From contig NZ_JAERMK010000005.1 of assembly GCF_016918015.1 (NCBI RefSeq), positions 1-64,000 of the forward strand: a stretch of DNA of 64,000 nt. Reading direction: 5' to 3'. Origin of the DNA: Glycomyces sp. YM15. Lineage in GTDB: Bacteria > Actinomycetota > Actinomycetes > Mycobacteriales > Micromonosporaceae. This document shows positions 8,406 through 16,322 of this stretch, one piece after another. Position numbers and translations under genes: made by a program. Below the pieces are notes generated by a model. The model saw only the letters and a list, made by a program, of their open reading frames with translations. It was not told the DNA's origin and did no database searches. Position 1 is the stretch's first letter; every line of letters starts with the position of its first letter.

Positions 8406-8963
8406 TCAAACGCTTGCGGCGTACTGGTCCGAGGACAACTCGAAGACCCGCACCGGCCGACCGGCGGCGGGGCTGACGGTCTCGCGGAACAGACGCATCC
8501 CCAGTTTCACCATGATCCGCTCGGAGGCGTCGTTCCCCACTTGAGCGACGCTGACGATCCGCTCCAGCCCCCGCTCCTCGAACGCGAACCGCACGGCGGC
8601 CGCAGCGGCTTCGGTGGCCAGACCCCGCCCCCAGTGGGCCCGTCCCAGGCGCCAGCCGACCTCGACCGCCGGCAGTATCTCCGGCAGGAAGTGGGGCACT
8701 GCGAGACCGGTGAACCCGGCCAGCTCGCCAGTGGACCGGAGCTCCACGGCGAACAGACCGAAGCCGTGGGACTCCCACTCGTCCTCCCACGCGCGGATAC
8801 CCTCGCGAGTCTGCCGCTCATCACGGACGCTGCCGTCACGGATCCACCGCATGACCTCCGGGTCGGCGTTGACGGCGGCCATGGGCGCGATGTCCCCCTC
8901 CCGCCAGCGGCGCAGGATCAGGCGAGGAGTCTCGAGCGTGACCATCCGACGATTCTGGATCAC
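8406..8963 (-). CDS. GNAT N-acetyltransferase, RimJ/RimL type
   Basis: A 185-residue single-domain acetyltransferase. The N-terminal TPRLILRRWREGD is the classic RimJ/RimL-like opening. The acetyl-CoA loop is seen as HWGRGLATEAAAA near 113-125, and GNDASERIMVKLGM is the usual C-terminal helix. Acetyl-CoA would be the donor; the acceptor (ribosomal protein N-terminus, small molecule or antibiotic) cannot be told. The start may be the ATG at 8963 or one 18 bases inside. It converges with the hydrolase gene. Confidence 0.85.
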   Translation of the reverse strand: MIQNRRMVTLETPRLILRRWREGDIAPMAAVNADPEVMRWIRDGSVRDERQTREGIRAWEDEWESHGFGLFAVELRSTGELAGFTGLAVPHFLPEILPAVEVGWRLGRAHWGRGLATEAAAAAVRFAFEERGLERIVSVAQVGNDASERIMVKLGMRLFRETVSPAAGRPVRVFELSSDQYAASV

Positions 8964-9020
8964 CGATCGGCAAGGGCCGACACGGGTGTCGCCTGCGGTA
9001 CCGCCCGGGATGGCCTCCGG

Positions 9021-9120
9021 CTACATCAGCCCGATCACCAGTGCCATGGCGAGGAACAGCACCAGCTGATAGGCGCTGTTGAGGATCGTCAGCTTCGCGG
9101 GTTTCAGCTCGAAGGAGCGG
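9021..9120 (-). pseudogene. Orphan C-terminal tail of a small membrane protein (DUF1761-like)
   Basis: Reading the minus strand from about 9120 to a TAG at 9023-9021 gives a sensible ending: an R-S-F-E-L-K-P-A-K-L motif followed by a hydrophobic helix ending ALVIGLM. This resembles the last helix of DUF1761-type membrane proteins (a strand rich in K/L, then an LINAGY-like segment). No start or upstream domain exists in frame, so it is a relic. Family assignment is tentative. Confidence 0.4.
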
Positions 9121-9186
9121 GAATTCGACGGCGAGATCGCGGACCGCAACGTGACCGTGGTCTACACGGCCCGAAGGTCGGCCTGA
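9121..9186 (+). pseudogene. Orphan C-terminal coding tail, family not recognised
   Basis: From 9121 to the TGA at 9184-9186 the plus strand reads E-F-D-G-E-I-A-D-R-N-V-T-V-V-Y-T-A-R-R-S-A with good third-position G/C. It abuts the minus-strand relic that ends at about 9120. It looks like the last 20 residues of a lost gene. Nothing supports a start. Confidence 0.3.
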
Positions 9187-9219
9187 ACCGAACGGCGCAC
9201 GCCGGCGGGGGCAGGTCGG

Positions 9220-9861
9220 CTAGCGGGCGAAGGTCACGTGGGTGATGCCGCTCGGGGCTACCTCGCTGGTGACCTTGTAGTCCCGCTCGAACTCACGCAA
9301 GTCCGCCCATAGGTTCTGGCCGCGGCCGAGCAGGATCGGCACGACCGCGACGTGGAGGCGGTCGACCAGGCCCGCGGCCAGGTAGGAGCGTACCGTCCGG
9401 ATCCCGCCTCCGATGCGCACATCGAGTTCGCCTGCGGCCTCCCTCGCGTCGGCGAGGGTCTCCTCGATCGAGGTCTGGACGAAGTGGAACGTGGTGCCGC
9501 CCTCCATCTCCAGCGTCGGCCGCTGCTCGTGGGTGAGCACGAAGACCGGGACGCCGAAGGGCGGGTTGGGTCCCCACCAGCCCTGCCAGTCGGGGTCGTC
9601 GGGGTGGAGGTGCAGTCCGAACATGCCCGCGCCCATGATCTCGGCGCCGATGTCCTCGAAGTACGCCGCCGCGTAGTCGTTGTCCAGACCGGTGGTGCCC
9701 TTGCCCGGCTGGCCGAGCACGCGCTCGCGGAAGGTCCGTGTCCCGACGTAGGCGGCGGTCAGGCGGTGCCAGTCCTGGCCGATCGGGTCTTCAGGAGTCT
9801 GGTCGGTGGTCGTCGCGTATCCGTCGAGGGAGATGTTGAGATCGACTCGTACCCGGCCCAT
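9220..9861 (-). CDS. Dihydrofolate-reductase-like protein (RibD C-terminal domain family)
   Basis: The 213-residue protein has the RibD_C/DHFR-like fold: an opening RVDLNISLDGYAT strand, a central VFVLTHEQRP and the NADPH-type block IGGGIRTVRSYLAAGLVDRLHVAVVPILLGRG. These are typically NAD(P)H reductases or reductase-like proteins of unknown substrate. The ATG at 9861 has GAGGAG upstream. It is divergent from an HxlR regulator 75 bases away, a common pairing in which the regulator controls the reductase gene. Confidence 0.88.
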   Translation of the reverse strand: MGRVRVDLNISLDGYATTTDQTPEDPIGQDWHRLTAAYVGTRTFRERVLGQPGKGTTGLDNDYAAAYFEDIGAEIMGAGMFGLHLHPDDPDWQGWWGPNPPFGVPVFVLTHEQRPTLEMEGGTTFHFVQTSIEETLADAREAAGELDVRIGGGIRTVRSYLAAGLVDRLHVAVVPILLGRGQNLWADLREFERDYKVTSEVAPSGITHVTFAR

Positions 9862-9894
9862 TGCGTGCTCCTCAAAGTGGTTGTAAAATGCAAT

Positions 9895-9902
9895 CACTAG
9901 TG
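9895..9902. promoter_or_regulatory. Palindrome in the RibD-like/HxlR divergent promoter
   Basis: CACTAGTG is a perfect 8-bp palindrome in the 75-bp spacer between the two divergent genes, inside an AT-rich stretch (TTGTAAAATGCAAT) that suits a -10 element. It is a candidate HxlR-binding site. Confidence 0.35.
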
Positions 9903-9936
9903 TAGTTCGGGCTGCCGACGGCGTCAAGGAGGGATC

Positions 9937-10431
9937 ATGGAACCGAGGTCCGGGTGCGCGATCAACGCGGCCGTGGAGGCGCTGGGCGACCACTGGTCGT
10001 TCCTGGTGCTGCGGGACATGGTCTTCGGCGATCGCCGGTACTTCCGCGAGCTGCTGAACGGTTCGATCGAGGGCATCGCGTCGAACATCCTCAGCGACCG
10101 GCTGAAGAAGCTCGTCGCCGCCGGCATCCTGACCAAAGAGGACGTTCTGCGCGGCCAGCGGGCCCGCTACAGCCTCACCGAGGCCGGCATCCAGACGGTG
10201 CCGATCCTGTTCGCGCTCGGCAACTGGGGCCTGGACTGGCGAACGGGCACACCGGAACTGCGCACAAGGCAGGAGCTCATGCGCGCCGAGGGAACGCCGT
10301 TCATCGAGGAGCTCATGGACGAACTGCGCGTACGCCACCTCGGGGCGGCACCGGTGGGACGCGAAGGACCCGGGCCCCTGGAACGGCTCGAAGCCGCGTA
10401 TCGGGCCGCGGTCGGCGGCGAAGCGGCATAA
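9937..10431 (+). CDS. HxlR-family winged-helix transcriptional regulator
   Basis: A 164-residue regulator with the HxlR core near residues 5-100. The opening CAINAAVEALGDHWSFLVLRDM, the recognition region ASNILSDRLKKLVAAGI and the wing R-Y-S-L-T-E-A-G are all present. The C-terminus is extended beyond the usual 110-120 residues by an acidic, Arg-rich tail. AAGGAGG lies just before the ATG. It is divergent from the RibD-like reductase gene, its likely target. Cys7 in the N-terminal region matches the redox-type Cys of some HxlR/HypR proteins. Confidence 0.9.
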   Translation: MEPRSGCAINAAVEALGDHWSFLVLRDMVFGDRRYFRELLNGSIEGIASNILSDRLKKLVAAGILTKEDVLRGQRARYSLTEAGIQTVPILFALGNWGLDWRTGTPELRTRQELMRAEGTPFIEELMDELRVRHLGAAPVGREGPGPLERLEAAYRAAVGGEAA

Positions 10432-10467
10432 CCGATCAGCCCGCGCTGCGGACGGTCTGCCGAGTGC

Positions 10468-11094
10468 TCAAGTGAGGTCGGCCGTCAGGCGGACGCGCAC
10501 CGTGTCCAGGTGACGGCGCTCGACCCCGGCTTCGACCAGATAGGCGGCCACTCCCCCGTGCGCTCGGTCGAAGTGGTCGAGCAGGTCCTGCATGGTCTTC
10601 GCTTCCGCGCCATCGGTGTCGGCGTAGTCGGCGACGATGTCCTCGCGGGCCGCCCCGGCGACGGCGAGGAGGATCGCCGTCAGGATCCCGGTGCGGTCGC
10701 GGCCCGCATGGCAATGCACGAGCACCGGTCCGGGCGGGGCTTCGGCGAACGCTGTGAACGCGGCCGCGACGCGGTCGGGTGCGTGGTCGACCTCGGGCCG
10801 GTAGTCGTCGGGCGCGGTCGGGTCGAAGCCGGGGTACACGCCCAGCAGCGGCAGGTTGCGGTAGATCTCGTCATCGCCGAAGGGGCTCGGGAACTCCCCG
10901 GCCTCCCAGCCGTGCCGCAGATCGAGGATCCGGACGACTCCGAGTTCGCGGACGGCGTCGATACCGGCTTCAGTGAGCAGGTCGTGGTTGTCCGACCGAA
11001 GCAGCGCTCGCATTCGGACGGTCGAGCCGCCGGGGAGCGGCGTGCCGCCGAGGTCGCGGGCGTTGACGCAGTCGGGGAGGTCGAGAAACGGCAT
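10468..11094 (-). CDS. Tyrosine/serine protein phosphatase (DSP-like, NARDLGG type)
   Basis: A 208-residue Cys-based phosphatase. The N-terminal NARDLGG motif (about 11-17) is typical of bacterial Tyr_phosphatase_3 proteins. The P-loop VHCHAGRDRTG carries nucleophile Cys128 and Arg134 with the CX5R spacing. ILDLRHGWE provides an upstream conserved patch. The substrate may be a phosphoprotein or a phosphoinositide-like molecule. TTGGAG precedes the ATG. It is on the same strand as the XRE regulator gene but 138 bases downstream of it. Confidence 0.88.
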   Translation of the reverse strand: MPFLDLPDCVNARDLGGTPLPGGSTVRMRALLRSDNHDLLTEAGIDAVRELGVVRILDLRHGWEAGEFPSPFGDDEIYRNLPLLGVYPGFDPTAPDDYRPEVDHAPDRVAAAFTAFAEAPPGPVLVHCHAGRDRTGILTAILLAVAGAAREDIVADYADTDGAEAKTMQDLLDHFDRAHGGVAAYLVEAGVERRHLDTVRVRLTADLT

Positions 11095-11232
11095 GGCGCT
11101 CCAAGAAGGTCGGGGCCACGTGGGCTCGCTGCGGCGACCGTCCTGGCTTCGGGGCGGTCGCGAGGGCGTCCTCCACTGCGAACGGACCTGCACTTCACCA
11201 CAGCGGTCGGTCGCTTCCTGCGTGGCTTCGGA

Positions 11233-12024
11233 CTAGTGGCTCCGGCCCAGTGCTGCAGCGGTTTCGGGGTCGGCGGGGAAGAACGATTCGATGGCGAGCT
11301 CGGCGACCGTGACGTCCATCGGGGTGCCGAACACGGTAGTGGTGCTGAAGAACGAGAGGACGCCGCCGCCGGTGTCGATGCGGAGCGGGACGACGAGGCT
11401 GTGCGGCGGAGCGGTGTCGATGCCGCCGGGGTACCCGCGCAGTTCTGCTCGCAGCCGCTCGAGTTCGGGGTCGCCGGTGGCCCGGATCTGGTGGTCGAGG
11501 CGGGAGAGGATATGGCCCCGCCACTGCGGGAGGTTGCGGATGCGGGGCGCGATGCCCTTGGGGTGCAAGCTGAGCCGCAGCACGTTGACCGGCGGCTCGA
11601 GGAGTTCGGGGGCCGCGCCTTCGAGGAGGCGGTCGATGGCGGGGTTCGCGTCGACCAGGTTCCACTGTCGATCGACCACGACCGCGGGATACGGCATGTG
11701 GCCGTCGAGGATCTGGATGAGGGCCTTCCCGATGATGCTCGTCGAGGGCTGGTCGAGTGAGGATTCACTGTAGGCGGGGGCGTGTCCGGCTGCCATGAGG
11801 ATGTCGTTGCGGTGGCGCAGCGGGACGTCGAGTTCCTCGCAGACCTTGACGACCATCGCGGCCGTCGGCCGGGAACGCCCGGTCTCGATGAAGCTCAAGT
11901 GCCGGGAGGAGATGCGGCACTGGAGGGCCAGCTGCTGCTGCGTCAGGTGCCGCTGCCTGCGCCAGTGCCGGATCAGGTCCCCCGGTGATCGTCGCGAGGC
12001 GGTCTCGGTGAGCGGTGCTGCCAT
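11233..12024 (-). CDS. XRE-family regulator with MmyB-like ligand-binding domain
   Basis: The 263-residue protein has an N-terminal helix-turn-helix (about 14-70, LTQQQLALQCRISSRHLSFI). A C-terminal MmyB-type PAS-like ligand domain (about 105-255) follows, with AVVVDRQWNLVDANPAI. Such regulators bind small hydrophobic or fatty ligands and usually control a divergent gene. Here the divergent neighbour is a SnoaL-like gene 127 bases away, and a clear inverted repeat lies between them. ATG at 12024. Confidence 0.9.
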   Translation of the reverse strand: MAAPLTETASRRSPGDLIRHWRRQRHLTQQQLALQCRISSRHLSFIETGRSRPTAAMVVKVCEELDVPLRHRNDILMAAGHAPAYSESSLDQPSTSIIGKALIQILDGHMPYPAVVVDRQWNLVDANPAIDRLLEGAAPELLEPPVNVLRLSLHPKGIAPRIRNLPQWRGHILSRLDHQIRATGDPELERLRAELRGYPGGIDTAPPHSLVVPLRIDTGGGVLSFFSTTTVFGTPMDVTVAELAIESFFPADPETAAALGRSH

Positions 12025-12058
12025 GGGGCCCAGCCTAAACCCACAGGTAGTGCAGCCC

Positions 12059-12075
12059 ATTACCGCTGAGGTAAT
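12059..12075. promoter_or_regulatory. Inverted repeat ATTACC-N5-GGTAAT, likely XRE operator
   Basis: A perfect 6-bp inverted repeat separated by 5 bases lies midway between the divergent XRE regulator and SnoaL genes. A further GGTAG half-site occurs at 12046-12050. The position fits autoregulation and control of the neighbour. Confidence 0.6.
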
Positions 12076-12151
12076 CGACGGACGCCGTGATCGCGGCGAA
12101 GCTGGTGTCGTTCCCGGACATCGCCGGGGCAGTGAGAGACAGGGAATCGAC

Positions 12152-12517
12152 ATGAACGACTTCAACGCCGTCGCCGCCGCCTACATCGACGCCTGCAACG
12201 CGAGCGGCGCGGTAGAGCGCAAGCGCCTCGTCGCCGACGTGTTCGCCGCCGATGTCAGCTACACCGACCCCATGGCCGCCGTGGAGGGCCACGACGGCAT
12301 CGAGGCCTTCATCGCCGGTGCGCACCGGCAGTTCCCCGGTTGGGTCTTCACGCTCGTCGGGCCGGCGGACGGCCACGGCCGGCAGGCCCGGTTCACGTGG
12401 AGCCTCGGGCCCGAGGGTGCCGAGCCGCCGGTCGTGGGCTTCGACGTGGTGGTGCTCGACGAGGACGGGCGGATCACCCAGGTGCTGGGCTTCCTCGACA
12501 AGGTCCCGAGCGCTTGA
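12152..12517 (+). CDS. SnoaL/NTF2-like small protein
   Basis: A 121-residue NTF2-fold protein. The pattern AAAYIDACNA, FAADVSYTDPMAAVEGHDGIEAFIAGAH and the closing ITQVLGFLD is the usual SnoaL-like layout. Members include polyketide cyclases, limonene-epoxide-hydrolase-like enzymes and ligand-binding proteins, so no reaction is assigned. Divergent from the XRE-MmyB regulator, which is a recurrent actinobacterial pairing. Confidence 0.85.
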   Translation: MNDFNAVAAAYIDACNASGAVERKRLVADVFAADVSYTDPMAAVEGHDGIEAFIAGAHRQFPGWVFTLVGPADGHGRQARFTWSLGPEGAEPPVVGFDVVVLDEDGRITQVLGFLDKVPSA

Positions 12518-12566
12518 GCGGCGCCGGGGACGGGCGCGGCGGCGTTCGACGACCGTAGGGCGGGGC

Positions 12567-13721
12567 TCAGCCGTTGCCGAAGAACAGGCCGCCCCGATTC
12601 GAGCGCTGCGGTTGGTTCATGGCGTTGCGGCGGTGGGCGACCAGGTCCACGACATGGTTCACCAGTTCCTCGGGGCTGTTGGTGGTCGCGGCGGCGCGCG
12701 GGTGGGACATCGTGCGGACCTGCGGGTTGTCGGAGAAGACGATGGCGGGCGTGGGGAAGCCGCGCGCGACCATGCGGTCGAGCAGCGCCATCCCGGCGAC
12801 CTGGTCCCCCGGGTCGCGTTCCCGGCGCAGGTCGGTGATGACCAGGTCGTAATCGTCGCGGTCGAGGTACCGGAGGGCCTCTTCCGTGGTGCCGACGGGG
12901 TCGACCCGCATTCCGGCCGTTCGGAAGAGGCGGATGAGCGGCTCGTTCCAGTGCGGGTGGTCGTCGACCCACAGGATCGCGCCGCCCTGGAGCAGGTCGG
13001 CCGCCCCGGCGAGCCGGGTGGCGGCGCGCAGTCCGCGCTGCGGGTCGGCCGTGGCCGCGAAGTACGACGGCGGCCGGTAGGCCGTGGTGCCGCCCGGCGG
13101 CGCGGCGGGAGGCGGGTACCTCGCCGGGAGTCCCTGCTGCGCGGGAATCGCGGGGTACACCGGGCCGCCGTTCGGCGGGGTCTCGGCCGGGCGCGGTTCG
13201 CGGGCCGCCGGAGCGGTCTGGACGCCCTCGCCGTCGTTCGCGCCGTCGACGGCCGCGATCTCGTCGAGCAGCGACTCGAGGTCGAGTTCGTCCTCATCGG
13301 AGTCGTCTGCGGGTCGCCTGGGCCGCAGCATATGCGTGGCATCGGAGTCGTCCGGCCGGGATCCGTTCCAGACTCCGGGCTCGGCGGAACCGCCGGGGGC
13401 GGGCGTCGCCCAGCCGCCCGGTTCGACCGGAACCTGCCGGCGCCATTGCGCCTCGTCGGCGCCTTCGGCCGGCAGGGGCGGCCCGGAGACCGGCGCCGCG
13501 CCCTCGGTTTCCGCGGCGGGCGTCTCGGGCCCGCGGTTGAAGGCCTGCTCGATCGCGTCCTGCGCGAAGTCGACGGACACGAACGGCGACTCCACGCGGG
13601 TCATTCGGTGCGCTTGCTGTGCGAGGAGCCGCTTGGCGACGAAGAGCGCCCCCAGGCCCAGCCCGAGCCAGACGAACGTGGGGATGATCTTGATCAGTTC
13701 GATCCAGATGGCTTCGCTCAT
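12567..13721 (-). CDS. Membrane-tethered receiver-domain protein with Pro-rich linker
   Basis: The 384-residue protein has one N-terminal membrane helix (about 8-30), a long acidic and Pro/Gly-rich linker (60-230) and a C-terminal receiver-like domain (about 247-365). The receiver keeps the acidic pair D253-D254 (ILWVDDHP) and the phosphoacceptor-like D297 (YDLVITDLRRE). The usual lysine near the end is not seen; that place reads AAATTNSPEEL. No output domain follows. It may be a membrane-anchored phosphate sink or partner-binding receiver. No kinase is adjacent. Family name not known to me. Confidence 0.75.
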   Translation of the reverse strand: MSEAIWIELIKIIPTFVWLGLGLGALFVAKRLLAQQAHRMTRVESPFVSVDFAQDAIEQAFNRGPETPAAETEGAAPVSGPPLPAEGADEAQWRRQVPVEPGGWATPAPGGSAEPGVWNGSRPDDSDATHMLRPRRPADDSDEDELDLESLLDEIAAVDGANDGEGVQTAPAAREPRPAETPPNGGPVYPAIPAQQGLPARYPPPAAPPGGTTAYRPPSYFAATADPQRGLRAATRLAGAADLLQGGAILWVDDHPHWNEPLIRLFRTAGMRVDPVGTTEEALRYLDRDDYDLVITDLRRERDPGDQVAGMALLDRMVARGFPTPAIVFSDNPQVRTMSHPRAAATTNSPEELVNHVVDLVAHRRNAMNQPQRSNRGGLFFGNG

Positions 13722-13797
13722 CGATGGCTCCAAAGAGGGGATACCGGGGCCGGGCCTCTCCACTGTAATCGGCCTTCGCCCCGGAACCTCCGGTGCC

Positions 13798-14601
13798 TCA
13801 ACGGGTGAGCGCGCGGTACAGGGCGATCCAGCGGTCCGGCGGGACGTGCCCCACGACCTGGCCGCGGGCGATCCCGGCCTCGGCGCAGGCGCTGAATGCG
13901 ATGCCGCGCGGGACGACCCGGCACAGGGACGCGGCGAGGGAGCCGCCGACCCCGGAGAATCCGAGGTCCACCAGGTCGCGGTAGTCGGCCATGGCTCCCT
14001 TGGGCAGCAAGGGCTTCGGGCGGCGGCGCAGATGGAACACGGCCGCGTCGACCTGCGGCACGGGCCGGAACTCGCGGCGGTCGATGCGCCTCCCGAGCGC
14101 GAAGTCGAACTCGGGCCAGTGCTCGACGGTGAGGCGGCTCCAGCGGCCGTAGTCACCGGTGTGCTTGCGGGCGAATTCGAGCTGCGTGACCAGGGCGGCC
14201 GAGTCGAGCGTGCGCGCGGCGAGGCACCAGCGGACGATGTCCGTGGTGATCCCGAAGGGCGCGTTGGACACCACGGTGAACGGCTCGCGAGGCGGCACCA
14301 CGTCGCGGAAATCGGCTTGGTGGCAGCGGAAGTGCTCGTGGTGGCCGAGCCGGGAGCGCAGGCGTTCGACGAAGTGCCGGTCCTTCTCGTAGGCGACCAC
14401 GCGGCGGGCGCGATGGAGCAGTTGCTTCGTGACCATGCCGTCGCCGGGTCCGGCCTCGATCACGAGGTCGTCGGGCCCGACGCCGGCGGCGTCGACGAAC
14501 GCGCGCGCCAGGTGCGGGTCGCGAAGGAAGTTCTGGGACAGGGCCTTGCGGGTCGAGACCTTTCGGTGCTCTCGGGCGCGCGGAAATTGGCTGCGGGACA
14601 T
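13798..14601 (-). CDS. erm: Erm-type 23S rRNA (adenine-N6) methyltransferase
   Basis: The 267-residue protein is an Erm/KsgA-fold rRNA adenine methyltransferase. Seen: LSQNFLRD (about 21-28), the SAM motif EAGPGDG and the catalytic SNAPFGITTDIVRW motif, of N-x-P-F type. The N-terminal extension rich in Arg and Gln and the C-terminal region resemble actinomycete Erm proteins, which dimethylate A2058 of 23S rRNA and confer macrolide-lincosamide-streptogramin resistance. That resistance role is inferred from the family. A 190-base leader with two copies of a CCTAGG palindrome precedes it. Confidence 0.88.
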   Translation of the reverse strand: MSRSQFPRAREHRKVSTRKALSQNFLRDPHLARAFVDAAGVGPDDLVIEAGPGDGMVTKQLLHRARRVVAYEKDRHFVERLRSRLGHHEHFRCHQADFRDVVPPREPFTVVSNAPFGITTDIVRWCLAARTLDSAALVTQLEFARKHTGDYGRWSRLTVEHWPEFDFALGRRIDRREFRPVPQVDAAVFHLRRRPKPLLPKGAMADYRDLVDLGFSGVGGSLAASLCRVVPRGIAFSACAEAGIARGQVVGHVPPDRWIALYRALTR

Positions 14602-14644
14602 GGGAAGGCTCCATGAGGACGAGTCGAATCAGGACGATCGAATC

Positions 14645-14714
14645 GCCTAGGCCCGAGCAGGGCGCTACGCCGTGAAGACGGCGGTCGAAGAGAAGCGCGT
14701 GCGGGGCCTAGGCC
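14645..14714 (-). promoter_or_regulatory. Candidate attenuator/leader of erm
   Basis: The upstream leader of erm contains two related palindromes, GCCTAGGC (14645-14652) and GGCCTAGGCC (14705-14714), about 60 bases apart. Each can fold on itself or pair with the other. Inducible erm genes are often controlled by leader-peptide or transcriptional attenuation, but I could not identify a convincing leader peptide. Confidence 0.35.
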
Positions 14715-14792
14715 GCCGCGCGCAGCCGAATGAAGCACGGGCCGAACGCGGCGCACGCGTTCAACCCCGGTGATCCTGCCATGCCCGCGAGA

Positions 14793-16322
14793 TTATCCGG
14801 TTTCATCCGGAGCGTCCACCCGGTTCTCGCGCCTCGCCCGCGGGATGGCCCCTGAGTCCCCGGACGAGTAGCGGCCCGGCACGTGGAGGCGCAGGACCGC
14901 CTCGTTCGCCCACTCGGGCACCGAGCCGGGCCTGGACGCCGCGATCATGACGAGGAACGCGAGTGGGACCGTCCACAATGCCGGTTGCGCGAGGAGCACC
15001 GAGAGGACGCCCGGTTCGAGGTCGAGGACCACCGAGGCGAGCGCCGCCCCGGTAGAAGTGCCCGCGCCCACGAGCAGGCCCGCCGTCGCGCCCGGCGCGG
15101 TGAGGCCGCGCCACCAGATGCCGAGGGTGAGCAGCGGGCAGAACGTGGAGGCGGCCACCGCGAAAGCCCAGCCGACGAGCACGTTGATGTCCACATCGGC
15201 CGCCGGGAGTGACAGCGCCACCGCGAGGGCCGTGCCGACCACGACGCCGAGGCGCAGCCGCGAGAGCGAACCGCCGAACAGGTCGTGCGAGAGGCCCCCG
15301 GCCAGCGCGAGCAGCAGACCCGAAGAGGTGGAGAGGAACGCGGCGAACGCGCCCGCCGCGACCAGCGCGGTCAGGATCGCGCCCACCGTGCCCGGGACGA
15401 TCGCGCCGGGCACGAGGAGCGGCACGACGTCGGTCTCCTCGGGTGTGGGGGTGGCGATGCGGCCGAGGAGGCCGTAGACGACCGGCCACAGGTAGAAGAG
15501 GCTGAGCAGGACGATCACCGAGACGGCGACGCGGCGGGCCGCGCGGGCGCCGGCGACGGTGTGGAAGCGCATCACGACGTGCGGGAGTCCCATGGCGCCC
15601 AACGTGGTCGCGACCAGGACCGAGACGGTGGCGAGGATCGGGTGGCCGGAGCCGTCGAGGTCGAGGAGGGGGCGCGACCAGTCGGGGTCGGCGCTCAGGT
15701 TGAGGGCCGCGTCGCGCGTCTCGGGTCCGGCGAGGGCGATGAGGAAGACCGCGGGCCCGGCGATGAACGCGAGTTTCACCAGGTAGTGGAAGGCCTGCAC
15801 GTAGGTGGCGGAGCGCATGCCGCCGACGGCGATGGTGGAGGAGACCACCAGTCCCGCGCCGACCACGCCGATCCAGTAGGGGATGCCGGAGACGAGTTCG
15901 AGGACGACTCCGGCCGCTTTGAACTGCGGCAGCAGGTAGAGCAGCATGATGACGAGCACGACGAGGCCGCACATGCGGCGGATGCGCGGCGAGCCGAGGC
16001 GGTACTCGGCGAAGTCGGGCACGGTGTACGCGCCGCTGCGGCGCATCGGCCCGGCCGCGAGCGCGGCGACGAGCACGTATCCGGCGGTGAAGCCCACGGC
16101 GTACCACATCGCGCCCACGCCGTTCTTGACGAGCAGCCCGGCGAGGCCGAGGACCGAAGCGGCCGAGACGTATTCGCCCGCGATGGCGAGGGCGTTCCAG
16201 CCGGGCACGATGCTGCGGGAGGCGACCAGGAAGTCCGGGGTGGAGCGTGCGGCGCGCACGCCCCAGACGCCGATGACGACGCTGGCGGCGAGGACCAGGC
16301 TGATCGCGGCGAGGCCGAGCAT
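14793..16322 (-). CDS. Sodium:solute symporter (SSS family), acetate-permease-like
   Basis: A 509-residue polytopic protein, about 13 helices, of the SSS family. The N-terminal SRSIVPGWNALAIAGEYVSAASVLGLAG and the later GMRSATYVQAFHYLVK and GLPHVVMRFHTV segments are the conserved landmarks of ActP/MctC-like carboxylate symporters. It is coupled (TGATG) to the upstream small membrane gene. The pair sits downstream of a LytTR/LytS two-component system and a second SSS transporter. Substrate probably a short monocarboxylate, by family only. Confidence 0.88.
   Translation of the reverse strand: MLGLAAISLVLAASVVIGVWGVRAARSTPDFLVASRSIVPGWNALAIAGEYVSAASVLGLAGLLVKNGVGAMWYAVGFTAGYVLVAALAAGPMRRSGAYTVPDFAEYRLGSPRIRRMCGLVVLVIMLLYLLPQFKAAGVVLELVSGIPYWIGVVGAGLVVSSTIAVGGMRSATYVQAFHYLVKLAFIAGPAVFLIALAGPETRDAALNLSADPDWSRPLLDLDGSGHPILATVSVLVATTLGAMGLPHVVMRFHTVAGARAARRVAVSVIVLLSLFYLWPVVYGLLGRIATPTPEETDVVPLLVPGAIVPGTVGAILTALVAAGAFAAFLSTSSGLLLALAGGLSHDLFGGSLSRLRLGVVVGTALAVALSLPAADVDINVLVGWAFAVAASTFCPLLTLGIWWRGLTAPGATAGLLVGAGTSTGAALASVVLDLEPGVLSVLLAQPALWTVPLAFLVMIAASRPGSVPEWANEAVLRLHVPGRYSSGDSGAIPRARRENRVDAPDETG

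Noticed and set aside
7516-8790. Long upstream extension of the first ABC gene on the minus strand
   Set aside because: It runs through the hydrolase gene on the other strand, has no membrane or domain pattern and no Shine-Dalgarno; the promoter at 7522-7551 supports the GTG at 7515.
9121-9126. GAATTC exactly at the junction of two gene tails, suggesting a cloning junction
   Set aside because: A single 6-bp site is expected by chance, other GAATTC sites occur nearby at 33623 and 33641, and no vector sequence is seen.
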